Assembly (NCBI GenBank): GCA_036389485.1
Contig: DASVPR010000045.1
Location: forward strand, 1 to 64,000
Reading direction: 5' to 3'
Origin: CADCVT01 sp036389485
GTDB taxonomy: Bacteria > Actinomycetota > Thermoleophilia > Solirubrobacterales > Solirubrobacteraceae
Length of the DNA stretch: 64,000 bases
The position numbers and the translations under genes were made by a program. Positions 1-7,975 of the stretch are shown piece after piece (position 1 is the first letter of the stretch; each line of letters starts with the position of its first letter). The notes beneath the pieces are model-generated. The model was not told the origin of the DNA. It was given only the letters and a program-made list of their open reading frames with translations, and ran no database searches.

Positions 1-68
1 GGCCGGCGGGCCTGCGAAAGACCGAAAAGCGGTTCTTCTGGATGCCCGCTCGGTCGCCCGTTCCGCTC

Positions 69-98
69 TTGACGCGCATTCGACGGGTCCCGTACGTT
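69..98 (+). promoter_or_regulatory. Putative promoter of the DyP/P450 operon
   Basis: A TTGACG hexamer at 69-74 and a TACGTT hexamer at 93-98 are 18 bases apart, a good match to a housekeeping actinobacterial promoter. The predicted transcription start falls at about 105-106, exactly on the GTG start codon, and no Shine-Dalgarno sequence lies between. The transcript would therefore be leaderless. Bases 1-68 show nothing else recognisable. Confidence 0.55.
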
Positions 99-105
99 CA
101 CGCGG

Positions 106-717
106 GTGAGCGCGCACACTGCCCCCGCCGGCCCCGTCACCGCCACGGGCACCGACGCGCGCAACGTCGACGGCCAGGCGATCGCGATCACCGTCTTCAG
201 CACGGTCAAGTGGTGGGGGCGCTTGTTCTTGCCGCTGCTGTTCTTCTTCACCGCCCGCATCCCGAAGCTGACCGGGACGCTCGCGAAGCTCTCGTTCATC
301 CACTTCGCTCGCTGGACGATCGTCAAGAAGCTGCCCTACAACGGCGAGCCGCAGGTCAAGCAGAAGCTGCGCTACGCGCACATGTACTTCGAGAGCAACT
401 TCAACGGCGGCTGGGAGGAGTACATCGACGCCTTCTCGCACATCCTCACGCGCGGGATGACCGCCTTCTGGGGCAGCTCGTACGGCTTCCCCAAGCCGCT
501 GCCGACGGCGCCCTTCAAGAGCTACATCCAGGTCAACGAGATCGAGGCCGACCACTACTACTCGGCCTATCCGGAGGCGACGAGCACGATGATCCAGCGC
601 GCGCTGGTGCTCGACGAGAAGCTGGCGCCGCTGAAGCGCGACGCCGAGCGGATGGACCCCGACGCGTTCGCGGCGGCCTACCGCGCGTTCCTCTGCGACG
701 TCCAGCACTGCCTCTAG
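106..717 (+). CDS. Conserved protein, first of a paralogous pair before a DyP peroxidase
   Basis: I do not recognise a named family. The 203-residue product has a hydrophobic stretch at about residues 38-50 (LPLLFFFTA), then an ARWTIV strand (68-73), a FESNFNGG segment (95-102) and a tryptophan/glycine/proline-rich patch (122-132). The same landmarks occur in the same order in the next gene, so the two are paralogues. The pattern resembles ferredoxin-like alpha/beta folds such as those within DyP peroxidases, but this is an inference. The GTG start is chosen because a promoter places transcription start on it and no ribosome-binding site is visible. It opens a four-gene operon with a peroxidase and a P450, so a role in the same oxidative reaction is likely. 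Confidence 0.8.
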   Translation: MSAHTAPAGPVTATGTDARNVDGQAIAITVFSTVKWWGRLFLPLLFFFTARIPKLTGTLAKLSFIHFARWTIVKKLPYNGEPQVKQKLRYAHMYFESNFNGGWEEYIDAFSHILTRGMTAFWGSSYGFPKPLPTAPFKSYIQVNEIEADHYYSAYPEATSTMIQRALVLDEKLAPLKRDAERMDPDAFAAAYRAFLCDVQHCL

Positions 718-1269
718 ATGGGATCTGCCGCCAACGTCTCCGGCCAGGCCTACGCGTTCATGGCGATGACGCCCGTCAAGCCGGGCGAGGAGGACGCGCT
801 CGCGACCTACCTGCGCGGCCTGCGCGGCCGCGGCCCGAGCCCGCTCGCCAAGCTGCCGCGCACGCACATGGCGCGCTGGCTCATCGTCCCCGACATGCCG
901 GTGGCGCCGCGCACGCACGCGCGCGACCCACTCGGCGGCCAGTACCTGCTCTTCACGAGCAACTTCGACGGCGACGTCGACAGCTACCTGCACGAGCTCG
1001 TCGAGCTCATGGCCGACGAGGCGGCGGCGATCTGGAGCCACTGCATCGGCTGCCCGCAACCCGCCGAGGGCGCGGCGCTGAAGGCCTACCTGCACCGCAA
1101 CCAGGTCGACTCCGGCTTTGCGTTCGCCGCCTACGGGCACGCGTCGGTGGCGCGGGTCAAGACCGCGCTTGACAAGCGCGCGCGGCTGGTGGACTTCGTC
1201 GTGCGCGCGCAGGCGATGGCGCCCGCCGAGCGCCGCGAGGCGTTCCTGAAGGAGTTCGGCAGCGCATGA
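718..1269 (+). CDS. Conserved protein, second of the paralogous pair before a DyP peroxidase
   Basis: This 183-residue protein starts with ATG immediately after the stop of the previous gene. It shares that protein's landmarks: ARWLIV at 52-57, FTSNFDG at 79-85, a tryptophan at 106, a GCPQP patch at 111-115 and a C-terminal tyrosine-containing strand near 125-140. It lacks the N-terminal hydrophobic stretch of its partner. The stop overlaps the DyP peroxidase start by four bases (ATGA), so the two should be translationally coupled. No catalytic motif is visible. A small accessory or structural subunit for the heme enzymes downstream is plausible but unproven. Confidence 0.8.
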   Translation: MGSAANVSGQAYAFMAMTPVKPGEEDALATYLRGLRGRGPSPLAKLPRTHMARWLIVPDMPVAPRTHARDPLGGQYLLFTSNFDGDVDSYLHELVELMADEAAAIWSHCIGCPQPAEGAALKAYLHRNQVDSGFAFAAYGHASVARVKTALDKRARLVDFVVRAQAMAPAERREAFLKEFGSA

Positions 1270-2681
1270 GGCCGGCGGCTGCGCCGCAGCTCGAGCTGCC
1301 CGACATCCAGGGCGACATCCTGCGCGCCTACGGCAACCGCTACGCGCGCACGACCTACGTCTTCGTCGGAGTGCCGGACGCCGCCGCCGGGCGGGCGTGG
1401 CTGAGCGGCCTCGTCGACCGCGTGACCACGGCCGAGCGGTGGCCCCGGGGGCACCGGCCCGAGAGCACGCTGAACGTCGCGCTGACGTGCGCGGGGCTCG
1501 CGGCGCTGGGCGTCTCCGAGGCGGTGCGCGACTCGTTCTCGACCGAGTTCCGGCTCGGGATGGCCGCGCGCGCCGACCTCCTCGGCGACGCGGGGCCGAG
1601 CGTGCCCTCCGGCTGGGACCCCGGACTGGGCACCGGCGACGCGCACGTGCTCGTGACGATCAACGCGCGGTCGGCCGAGGCGCTGCGCGCGGCGCTCGGC
1701 GAGCTGGAGAGCGGGATCGCCGCCGCGGGCCTGTCGGTCATCCACACCGAGCACGGCAAGCTGCTGGGGGGCGCACGCGAGCACTTCGGCTACTCCGACG
1801 GCTTCGCGCAGCCGGCGATCGAGGGTGCGACCGAGGACCGCACGCCCGGCGGCGGCGTCCCGCTCCCCGGCGGCAAGTGGCGCCCGCTGGCGCTCGGCGA
1901 GTTCATCCTCGGCTACGGCGACGAGGAGACGCGCAACGACCCGACGGGGCGGCTCCCCAGCGCGCCGGACGCCCCACTCGGTCGCAACGGCACGTACCTC
2001 GTGTGGCGCAAGCTGCATCAGGACGTAGCGCTGTTCCGCCGCGCGCTGCGCGACGCCGCGGCGCTGTACCACGGCGGCGACGAGGAGAAGCTCGCGGCGA
2101 AGGTCGTCGGGCGCTGGCGGGACGGGACGCCGCTCGTGCGGTCGCCCGACGCCCCCGACCCCGGCTTCAACGCGAAGACGCCGGGCGGCAACGACTTCCG
2201 CTACGCCGCCGACGAGGACGGCGCGCGCTGCCCGATCGGCGCGCACATCCGGCGCTCGAACCCGCGCGACGCCCTCGATGTGCTGATCCAGAAGGACCCG
2301 ACGGACGCCGGCAGCCAGCTGAGCTTCCGGCACCGGATGATCCGCCGCGGGATGCCCTACGGGCCGCCGCTGCCCGACGGCGTCACCGAGGACGACGGCG
2401 AGCCGCGCGGCCTCGTCTTCACCTGCTTCGTCGGGAGCATCTCGCGCCAGTTCGAGGCCGTGCAGGTCCAGTGGCTGAACGACGGCAACATCTTCCACCT
2501 CGGCCACGACAAGGACTTCATGCTCGGCGACCCGGACGGGACCGGGAAGATGACCGTGCAGGGCGACCCGCCGTTCTTCCTCGGGCCGCAGGGCTGCTTC
2601 GTGACGACGCGCGGCGGTGAGTACCTGTTCGTCCCCGGGATCACCGCGCTCGCGGCGATCGCCGACGGCGTGGCGGGCTGA
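1266..2681 (+). CDS. DyP-type heme peroxidase
   Basis: A 471-residue dye-decolorizing peroxidase, which uses heme and hydrogen peroxide to oxidise organic substrates. The family GXXDG signature is present as GYSDG (175-179), with the distal Asp at 178. The likely proximal heme ligand is His327 in IGAHIRRSNPRD, and an arginine cluster near 358-361 (MIRRG) fits the distal Arg. The GEFILGYGDE segment (211-220) is also typical. No Tat or Sec signal is seen, so it is predicted cytoplasmic, and I see no obvious encapsulin-targeting tail. It is coupled by a 4-base overlap to the small protein upstream and lies 3 bases before the P450 gene. The physiological substrate is unknown. Confidence 0.95.
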   Translation: MRPAAAPQLELPDIQGDILRAYGNRYARTTYVFVGVPDAAAGRAWLSGLVDRVTTAERWPRGHRPESTLNVALTCAGLAALGVSEAVRDSFSTEFRLGMAARADLLGDAGPSVPSGWDPGLGTGDAHVLVTINARSAEALRAALGELESGIAAAGLSVIHTEHGKLLGGAREHFGYSDGFAQPAIEGATEDRTPGGGVPLPGGKWRPLALGEFILGYGDEETRNDPTGRLPSAPDAPLGRNGTYLVWRKLHQDVALFRRALRDAAALYHGGDEEKLAAKVVGRWRDGTPLVRSPDAPDPGFNAKTPGGNDFRYAADEDGARCPIGAHIRRSNPRDALDVLIQKDPTDAGSQLSFRHRMIRRGMPYGPPLPDGVTEDDGEPRGLVFTCFVGSISRQFEAVQVQWLNDGNIFHLGHDKDFMLGDPDGTGKMTVQGDPPFFLGPQGCFVTTRGGEYLFVPGITALAAIADGVAG

Positions 2682-2684
2682 GCG

Positions 2685-3875
2685 GTGGTCCGCCGGCTGA
2701 AGGAGGCGGCGGGCCGCTGGCTGGGCAACCGGCTCCCATGGGTGTTCGCGCGCCTGCGCCGCCACCGGCCGATCGTGTCGCTGCGCAAGTACGCGGTCGT
2801 CACCCTCGCGGCCGACGTGCGCGAGGTGCTGGACGACCACCACGCCTTCACCGTGGCGCTCTACGCCCCGAAGATGGAGGCGATCACCGGGCCGTTCATC
2901 CTCGGCCTCGACGACACGCCGCTGTACCGCCACGACGACGCGGCGCTGCACGCCGCGGTCCGGCCGGACGACGTCCCAGGCGTCGCGGAGATCGTGCTGG
3001 CGACCGCGCGCGAGCGGCTCGATGCCGGCGGCGAGGTCGACGTCGTGCGCGACGTCGTCGAGCCCGCGATCGACCGGGCGATCGCGTCGTACTTCGGCAC
3101 GCCGGCGCCCGACACCGCCACCCAGGTCCGCTGGGCCAAGACGCTGTTCCGCGACATCTTCCTGAACGTCGGGAACGACGCCGCGGTCCACCAGCGGGCG
3201 CTCGACGCGGCAGGCGAGATGCGCCCGCACCTCGACCGGCTCGTCGCGCAGCGGAAGGCCGCACTGGCGGCCGGCGGGGACGTCCCCGACGACGTCCTGA
3301 CGCGGCTGCTGCGGGCGCAGGACGAGCCGGGCGGGCTGCACGACGTCGCGATCCGCCACAACTTCATCGGCCTCATCGCGGGCTGGATCCCGACGGTCTC
3401 GAAGGCGTTCACGCTCGCCCTCGACGAGCTGCTCGGCCGAGGGCACGAGCTGGAGGCGGCCAAGCGGGCGGCGCGGGAGGGCGACCGCGAGCTGGTCGGC
3501 GCCTACGTCTTCGAGGCGATGCGCTTCCGGCCGCAGGCGTCGGGGCTGCTGCGCAAGTGCGCGGTCGACCGCGTCGTCGCCGAGGGCACGAAGCGCGCGC
3601 GGACCGTCCACGCCGGGGCGACGGTGCTCGTCGCGACGGAGTCGGCGATGTTCGACCCGGCGGCCGTCCCGTCGCCGAACGCGTTCCGCATCGACCGGCC
3701 CTTCGAGGCGTACCTGCACTTCGGCCACGGCCTGCACACGTGCTTCGGCCTCGCGATCAACCGGGCGCAGCTGCCCGCGCTCGGCCTGGCGCTGCTCGAG
3801 CGCCCCGGCCTGCGGCGCGCGCAGCGGCTGCGCTGGGAGGGCCCCTTCCCGTCGTCGCTGCGGGTCGCCGTGTGA
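2685..3875 (+). CDS. Cytochrome P450
   Basis: A 396-residue soluble P450. The heme-binding loop FGHGLHTCFG (346-355) provides the thiolate ligand Cys353, and the K-helix ExxR motif is EAMR (277-280). The I-helix segment near 226-240 reads NFIGLIAGWIPTVSK. It lacks the usual acid-alcohol pair, with proline where Asp/Glu is expected, which is seen in P450s that use peroxides or rearrange hydroperoxides rather than activate oxygen. The GTG start lies three bases after the peroxidase stop. Pairing with a peroxidase and no visible ferredoxin gene supports peroxide-driven chemistry, but this is inference. The gene ends in TGA at 3873-3875. Bases 3876-3989 hold no supported gene, only a weak GC hairpin (3906-3926). 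Confidence 0.92.
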   Translation: MVRRLKEAAGRWLGNRLPWVFARLRRHRPIVSLRKYAVVTLAADVREVLDDHHAFTVALYAPKMEAITGPFILGLDDTPLYRHDDAALHAAVRPDDVPGVAEIVLATARERLDAGGEVDVVRDVVEPAIDRAIASYFGTPAPDTATQVRWAKTLFRDIFLNVGNDAAVHQRALDAAGEMRPHLDRLVAQRKAALAAGGDVPDDVLTRLLRAQDEPGGLHDVAIRHNFIGLIAGWIPTVSKAFTLALDELLGRGHELEAAKRAAREGDRELVGAYVFEAMRFRPQASGLLRKCAVDRVVAEGTKRARTVHAGATVLVATESAMFDPAAVPSPNAFRIDRPFEAYLHFGHGLHTCFGLAINRAQLPALGLALLERPGLRRAQRLRWEGPFPSSLRVAV

Positions 3876-3989
3876 GGCCGCTGGGAGCGCCGGATCGTGC
3901 CCGTCCCGCCCCATCCGGTCGGGCGGCACGCGCTGCGGGTCTACCGCGAGGAGCGCGGCGGCTGAGCCCCCGCGGCCTATGCTGCGCGG

Positions 3990-5855
3990 GTGCCCGGGCC
4001 GCTCACCATCGCGCACGTCACGCCGTACGCGTGGGAGGTCCCGCACGAGGTCAACCTCCTCGTCGAGAGGGTCGCGCGCGAGCTGCGCGAGCGCGGGCAC
4101 CAGGTGCTCGTGGTGGCGCCCTCGCGCGATCAGGGGCTGGTCCGGGAGTCGCGCGCACGGATCCGGCGGGGCGGCGACGCGGTGCTGGAGGCCGAGGTGC
4201 TGGCGGTGGGCGAGGTGCTCCCGGAGCTGCCGACCGCGAGCCGGCGCCGCGCCCCCGGGCTGCCGGTCGACGTCGCGCGGACCGTCGAGGAGCTGCTGCA
4301 GGACACGCCGCTCGACGTCGTCCACGTCCACGAGCCGTTCGCGCTGTCGACGGCCGCGGCCGCGCTGCGCCACTCGCGCGCGCTCAACGTCGGCACGTTC
4401 CACGCGCCCGCCGAGCGGCTCGTGTCGATGCAGGCCGCGCGCAGGATCGTCGAGCTGCTGTTCGGCCGGCTCGACGCCCGGATCGCGTCGTACCAGTCGA
4501 CCGCGACGCTGATCGGGCGGTCGTTCCCCGGGGACTACCGCGTCGTGCTGCCGGGGGCCGACCCGGTTGAGCGGGTCGACGGCGACGGCCGCGTGCGCAT
4601 CGTCTTCTCCGACGAGGAGGAGCGCGGCGCGATCCGCGTCTTCCTGCGCGCGCTGCGCCACCTCGACGCCGCCCTGCCGTGGGACGCCGTCGTGCGGTCG
4701 CCGCGCAGCGCGATCCCTTCCCTGCGCGTGCCCGAGCGGCTGCGCTCGCGCGTGCGCTTCGAGCAGCCGGGCCCGCTCGGCGACGCCGACGTCGTGGTGG
4801 CCGCCTCGAACGGGAACGGCCCCGCCCCGGGGCTGCTGCTGCGCGCGGTCGCGGCGGGGGCGGTGCCGCTCGCGTCGTCGCTCGCCGTCTACGAGGAGCT
4901 GCTGGCCGACGGCGACCGCGGGCTGCTCTTCCCGTGCGGCGAGCCGGAGGCGCTGGCGGCGCAGCTCGCGCGGCTCGTCGGCGACGACGGCCTGCGCGAC
5001 CGGCTGCGGGGCGAGGGGCGCGGGCTCGTGCGCGAGTGGAGCGACGTCGCCGGCGACTACGAGGACGTCTACTCCGAGCTCGCTGCCCGCCGGCGGCCGA
5101 CCGACGGCGACCCGGCCGTCGCGAAGCGGCTCCGGGGCCGCCGGCGCATCGACGTCGACCTGCACATGCACACCGACCACTCCCCCGACTGCGCGACGCC
5201 GGTCGAGGTGCTGCTCGACACCGCGCGCCAGCAGGGGCTCGGCGCGATCGCGGTGACCGACCACAACGAGGTCTCCGGCGCCTTCGAGGCGCTCGAGAAG
5301 GCCGACCGCTTCGGGGTGAAGGTCATCGTCGGCGAGGAGGTCAAGACCGCTTCGCAGGGCGAGGTCATCGGCCTGTTCCTGCAGGAGAAGATCCCGCGGG
5401 GGCTCTCGCTGGCCGAGACCGTGGCCGAGATCAAGCGCCAGGGGGGCGTCGTCTACGTCCCGCACCCCTTCGACCGGCTGCATGCCGTGCCCGACTACGA
5501 GCACCTCCTCGGGATCCTCGACGACGTCGACGTGCTGGAGATCTACAACCCGCGCGTCGCGATCGGCTCCTTCAACGAGGAGGCCGAGCGGTTCGCGGCC
5601 AAGTACCGGATCCTCGCGGCGGCCGGCTCGGACTCGCATGTGGCGCAGGGCCTGGGCTCCGTGCGCGTGCGGATGCCCGATTTCGACGACGCGGAGGAGT
5701 TCCTGGAGGGTCTCCGGGAGGCGGAGATCGTGACCAAGCCGTCCTCGCTGCTCTACGTCCAGGCGCTGAAGTTCCTCGAGACCAAGGCCACCCCGGCGGG
5801 GGCCCGGAAGGCGGTCCGCCAGCGGCGGGTCCGCAAGGCGACGCGCAACGGCTGA
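3990..5855 (+). CDS. GT-B glycosyltransferase fused to a PHP-domain phosphoesterase
   Basis: A 621-residue two-domain protein. Residues 1-365 look like a GT4-type GT-B glycosyltransferase: an N-terminal Rossmann start (IAHVTPYAWEVP), VVHVHEPFAL at 110-119, and a C-terminal donor-site region around 280-305. The acidic residue normally before the LLLRAVAAG stretch is not evident, so donor use may be altered. Residues 387-560 form a PHP domain with its metal ligands visible: DLHMHTDHS (390-398), TDHN (423-426), GEEVK (448-452), HPF (492-494) and GSDSH (546-550). PHP domains hydrolyse phosphoesters with two or three metals. The GTG start follows a TATGCT -10-like hexamer (3978-3983) with no ribosome-binding site. 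The fusion suggests a linked glycan or phosphosugar reaction, with unknown substrate. Confidence 0.9.
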   Translation: MPGPLTIAHVTPYAWEVPHEVNLLVERVARELRERGHQVLVVAPSRDQGLVRESRARIRRGGDAVLEAEVLAVGEVLPELPTASRRRAPGLPVDVARTVEELLQDTPLDVVHVHEPFALSTAAAALRHSRALNVGTFHAPAERLVSMQAARRIVELLFGRLDARIASYQSTATLIGRSFPGDYRVVLPGADPVERVDGDGRVRIVFSDEEERGAIRVFLRALRHLDAALPWDAVVRSPRSAIPSLRVPERLRSRVRFEQPGPLGDADVVVAASNGNGPAPGLLLRAVAAGAVPLASSLAVYEELLADGDRGLLFPCGEPEALAAQLARLVGDDGLRDRLRGEGRGLVREWSDVAGDYEDVYSELAARRRPTDGDPAVAKRLRGRRRIDVDLHMHTDHSPDCATPVEVLLDTARQQGLGAIAVTDHNEVSGAFEALEKADRFGVKVIVGEEVKTASQGEVIGLFLQEKIPRGLSLAETVAEIKRQGGVVYVPHPFDRLHAVPDYEHLLGILDDVDVLEIYNPRVAIGSFNEEAERFAAKYRILAAAGSDSHVAQGLGSVRVRMPDFDDAEEFLEGLREAEIVTKPSSLLYVQALKFLETKATPAGARKAVRQRRVRKATRNG

Positions 5856-5902
5856 TGCAGGGGCAGGGACACCGACCGCCAGAGCCGAATGTGTCGGGGC
5901 CG

Positions 5903-6508
5903 ATGCCGGCCACCGACGACGAGATCCGCGAGAAGTACCTCGAGCGCGCCATCCGCGAGCTCAACACCCTGACCCGCGAGCTGCAGGCGTGCAGCCTGTG
6001 CCCGCGCGGGAACCTGATGCCGGTCCTCGGCTCGGGTCACCCGCAGGCCGACGTGATGCTGCTGAAGTACGCCCCGACGGCCAGCGAGGTCGAGGAGGGC
6101 GTCGCGTTCTACGGCCGCGCGGGCGCCGCGCTGATGAAGTCGCTGCGCCGCCTGCAGATCGATCCGCTCGCCGTGTACGGGACGCTGTGCGTCAAGTGCC
6201 CGGTCAGCGACCCGTCGCTCGCGGACCCCGCGTGCATCGCGCGGGTCGTCGAGGAGCTGGCGATCGTGCAGCCGAAGATCGTCGTGGTCATGGGCCTCGA
6301 CGCGCTGTACGCGCTCAACGACCTCGACGTGCCGCTGGCTCGCGAGGTCGAGCCGATCCCGGGCGTCGTGCAGTCGCTGACGCCGTCGATCGCCGCGCTC
6401 TTCGTGCCGAACATCGACGAGGCGCTCGACGAGGAGCAGGCCAAGCGCGAGTTCTGGTCGGCCTTCCGCGTGCTGGGCCAGTGGTACGCGGAGCTGCCGC
6501 CCTATTAG
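5903..6508 (+). CDS. Uracil-DNA glycosylase superfamily protein, divergent
   Basis: Starting at ATG 5903 the product has 201 residues. It has the N-terminal CSLC pair and the overall layout of family 4/5-type uracil-DNA glycosylases (VLGSGHPQADVMLLKYAP, then FYGRAG). The usual catalytic GE.PG motif is replaced by KYAPTASE, and the C-terminal HPS-type motif is absent (VPNIDE in its place). No full four-cysteine Fe-S set is obvious, though C-x2-C and another C..C pair exist. It may bind nucleic acid or have another base-excision specificity. An in-frame ATG at 5855 overlaps the upstream stop, but codons 5855-5902 use A/T in third positions far more than the gene body, so the later start is preferred. 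Confidence 0.72.
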   Translation: MPATDDEIREKYLERAIRELNTLTRELQACSLCPRGNLMPVLGSGHPQADVMLLKYAPTASEVEEGVAFYGRAGAALMKSLRRLQIDPLAVYGTLCVKCPVSDPSLADPACIARVVEELAIVQPKIVVVMGLDALYALNDLDVPLAREVEPIPGVVQSLTPSIAALFVPNIDEALDEEQAKREFWSAFRVLGQWYAELPPY

Positions 6509-7170
6509 CGGCGACCGCCTGGTTCCTCGTCGTCGGGGAGCTGGACGCGGTCTCGGGCGACGCCGGGCGGTACCTCGCGGGCTGCGCGGGCGCGTTCTTC
6601 TGCGCGCTCGCGGCGCTGGCGCTGCTGCCCGCGCGCGACGAGCCTTTGGGCGTCGCGGTCTTCGGGGCGGGGGCCGCGTTCCTCGCGGCGGTGCTGACCG
6701 CCGGCGACGTCGGCGCGGCCGCGAACCCGGTCGAGGCGCTGGCCGGCGCGGCGGCCGGCCTGCTGTTCGCGTGGGCGTTCGCGGCGCCGGTGGCGCTCGT
6801 CGCGGTGCCGCTGGTGGTCGCGGGCGTGGACGTCGCGTCGGTGCTCACCGGGCCGGCGGAGCCGGTGCGGGGCTCGGGGCCGTTCGACATCCTCACGCTC
6901 GACCTCCCGCCGCTCGGCGGCGGCGACTCGGTCGGCCGGCTCGGCCTGCTGGACGCGACGTTCCTCGCGCTCTTCGCCGCGTGGTCGATCCGGTACGCGC
7001 TGCGCCCGCGCATCGGGATCGTGCTGATGGTGCTCGGCCTCTGCGGGTCGGTCGCGCTCGGCCTCGCGCTCGACCGCTCGATGCCCGCGCTGCCGTTCCT
7101 CGCCGTCGCGCTGCTCCTGCCGGGGATCGACCGGCTGCCCCGGCTGCTGCGGCGCGCAGACGCTCGCTAG
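6481..7170 (+). CDS. Integral membrane protein of unknown function
   Basis: A 229-residue protein starting at GTG 6481, inside the last 28 bases of the upstream gene. It is strongly hydrophobic, with about six or seven predicted membrane helices: an N-terminal one (AAALLAATAWFLVVG), several Ala/Leu/Val-rich segments to residue 120, a loop with PFDILTLDLPPLGGGD, then three more helices to the C-terminus. A short basic tail (RLLRRADAR) ends it. The GD..GR..LLDA loop resembles bacterial presenilin-like or prepilin-peptidase-like aspartyl-protease regions only vaguely, and I do not assign that. Its overlap with the previous gene implies co-transcription. Confidence 0.75.
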   Translation: MVRGAAALLAATAWFLVVGELDAVSGDAGRYLAGCAGAFFCALAALALLPARDEPLGVAVFGAGAAFLAAVLTAGDVGAAANPVEALAGAAAGLLFAWAFAAPVALVAVPLVVAGVDVASVLTGPAEPVRGSGPFDILTLDLPPLGGGDSVGRLGLLDATFLALFAAWSIRYALRPRIGIVLMVLGLCGSVALGLALDRSMPALPFLAVALLLPGIDRLPRLLRRADAR

Positions 7171-7181
7171 GGTTCGGGGCG

Positions 7182-7364
7182 ATGGACCTCGAAGAGCACA
7201 CGCTCGAGCCCGCCGTCCCCGACCGCTGCCAGGTCTGCGGCGCCCAGCTGATCCCCAGCGAGCAGAAGGCGATCCTCGAGTCCGGCAGCGCCCCGCTCTG
7301 CTCCATCCACGCGGCCGAGGTGCTGCCGCTGGAGGAGGAGGGCGTCGCCGAAGAGGGCGTCTAG
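7182..7364 (+). CDS. Small two-cysteine zinc-ribbon-like protein
   Basis: A 60-residue acidic protein with a CQVCG pair near residues 16-20 and a CSIH pair near 41-44, spaced like a small treble-clef or zinc-ribbon site (C-x2-C...C-x2-H). No other domain is visible. A TAGGGT hexamer at 7168-7173 lies 14 bases before the ATG, suggesting a leaderless start, and there is no clear ribosome-binding site. The gene converges on rpiA and overlaps its stop by four bases. Confidence 0.65.
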   Translation: MDLEEHTLEPAVPDRCQVCGAQLIPSEQKAILESGSAPLCSIHAAEVLPLEEEGVAEEGV

Positions 7365-7975
7365 CCTTCGCGGCCGACGATCACGTCGGCGACGAGCTCC
7401 GGGGGGAACAGGCCGTGGTCGACGACGCCGGGCGTCGCCGACAGCCGTGCCGCGAGGGCTCGCGGGTCGGAGAGGTCGGCGCGGACGTCGGCGATCACGC
7501 CGCCGTCGGGGCTCGGCGGGGCGCCCTCGCGCACGGTCGCGTCGCCGAGGCGCTCGAGCGTCGCCGCGAGGCCGAACGGCAGCAGCTCGAGCGGGACCGG
7601 CCACGACAGCGCGTCGACCATCTTCGATTCGTCGACGATGACCACGAACCGCTCCGCCGCCGCCGCGACGATCTTCTCGCGCGTGTGGGCGCCGCCGCCG
7701 CCCTTGATGAGCCAGCGGTCGGGCGCGACCTCGTCGGCGCCGTCGATCGCGAGGTCGAGCGTCGTGAGCGTGTCGAACGGCTCCACCGGCAGGCCCAGCC
7801 CGCGCGCCTGGCGCTCGGTGGCGTCGCTCGTCGCGACGCAGCGCAGGCCATCGAGGTCGCGCTCGGCGAGGATCGGCAGGAGGAAGTTCACCGTCGACCC
7901 CGTCCCGAGTCCGAGCCTCATGCGGGGTTCGACGAGCTGGGCGGCCTGGAGGGCGGCGTCGCGCTTGGCGCTCAC
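7361..7975 (-). CDS. rpiA: Ribose-5-phosphate isomerase A
   Basis: The 204-residue product interconverts ribose 5-phosphate and ribulose 5-phosphate in the non-oxidative pentose phosphate pathway. The phosphate-binding loop GLGTGSTVN, the DGADEV motif with its catalytic aspartates and the KGGGGAHTREK motif with the catalytic region are all present. Length is slightly below the usual 219-230 residues. The GTG start at 7975 overlaps the upstream oxidoreductase stop by four bases (GTGA), so the two genes form one coupled operon. Confidence 0.93.
   Translation of the reverse strand: MSAKRDAALQAAQLVEPRMRLGLGTGSTVNFLLPILAERDLDGLRCVATSDATERQARGLGLPVEPFDTLTTLDLAIDGADEVAPDRWLIKGGGGAHTREKIVAAAAERFVVIVDESKMVDALSWPVPLELLPFGLAATLERLGDATVREGAPPSPDGGVIADVRADLSDPRALAARLSATPGVVDHGLFPPELVADVIVGREG

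Noticed and set aside
3876..3965. A 29-codon in-frame extension after the P450 stop codon
   Set aside because: It could hint at TGA readthrough, but the P450 is already full length and the extension resembles no P450 C-terminus. GC-rich sequence gives such frames by chance.
1131..5639. A 1502-codon open frame on the minus strand, and many others over 500 codons opposite real genes
   Set aside because: They are antisense shadows caused by high GC in third positions. They are Arg/Asp/Val-rich, show no motif and lie opposite clear enzymes.
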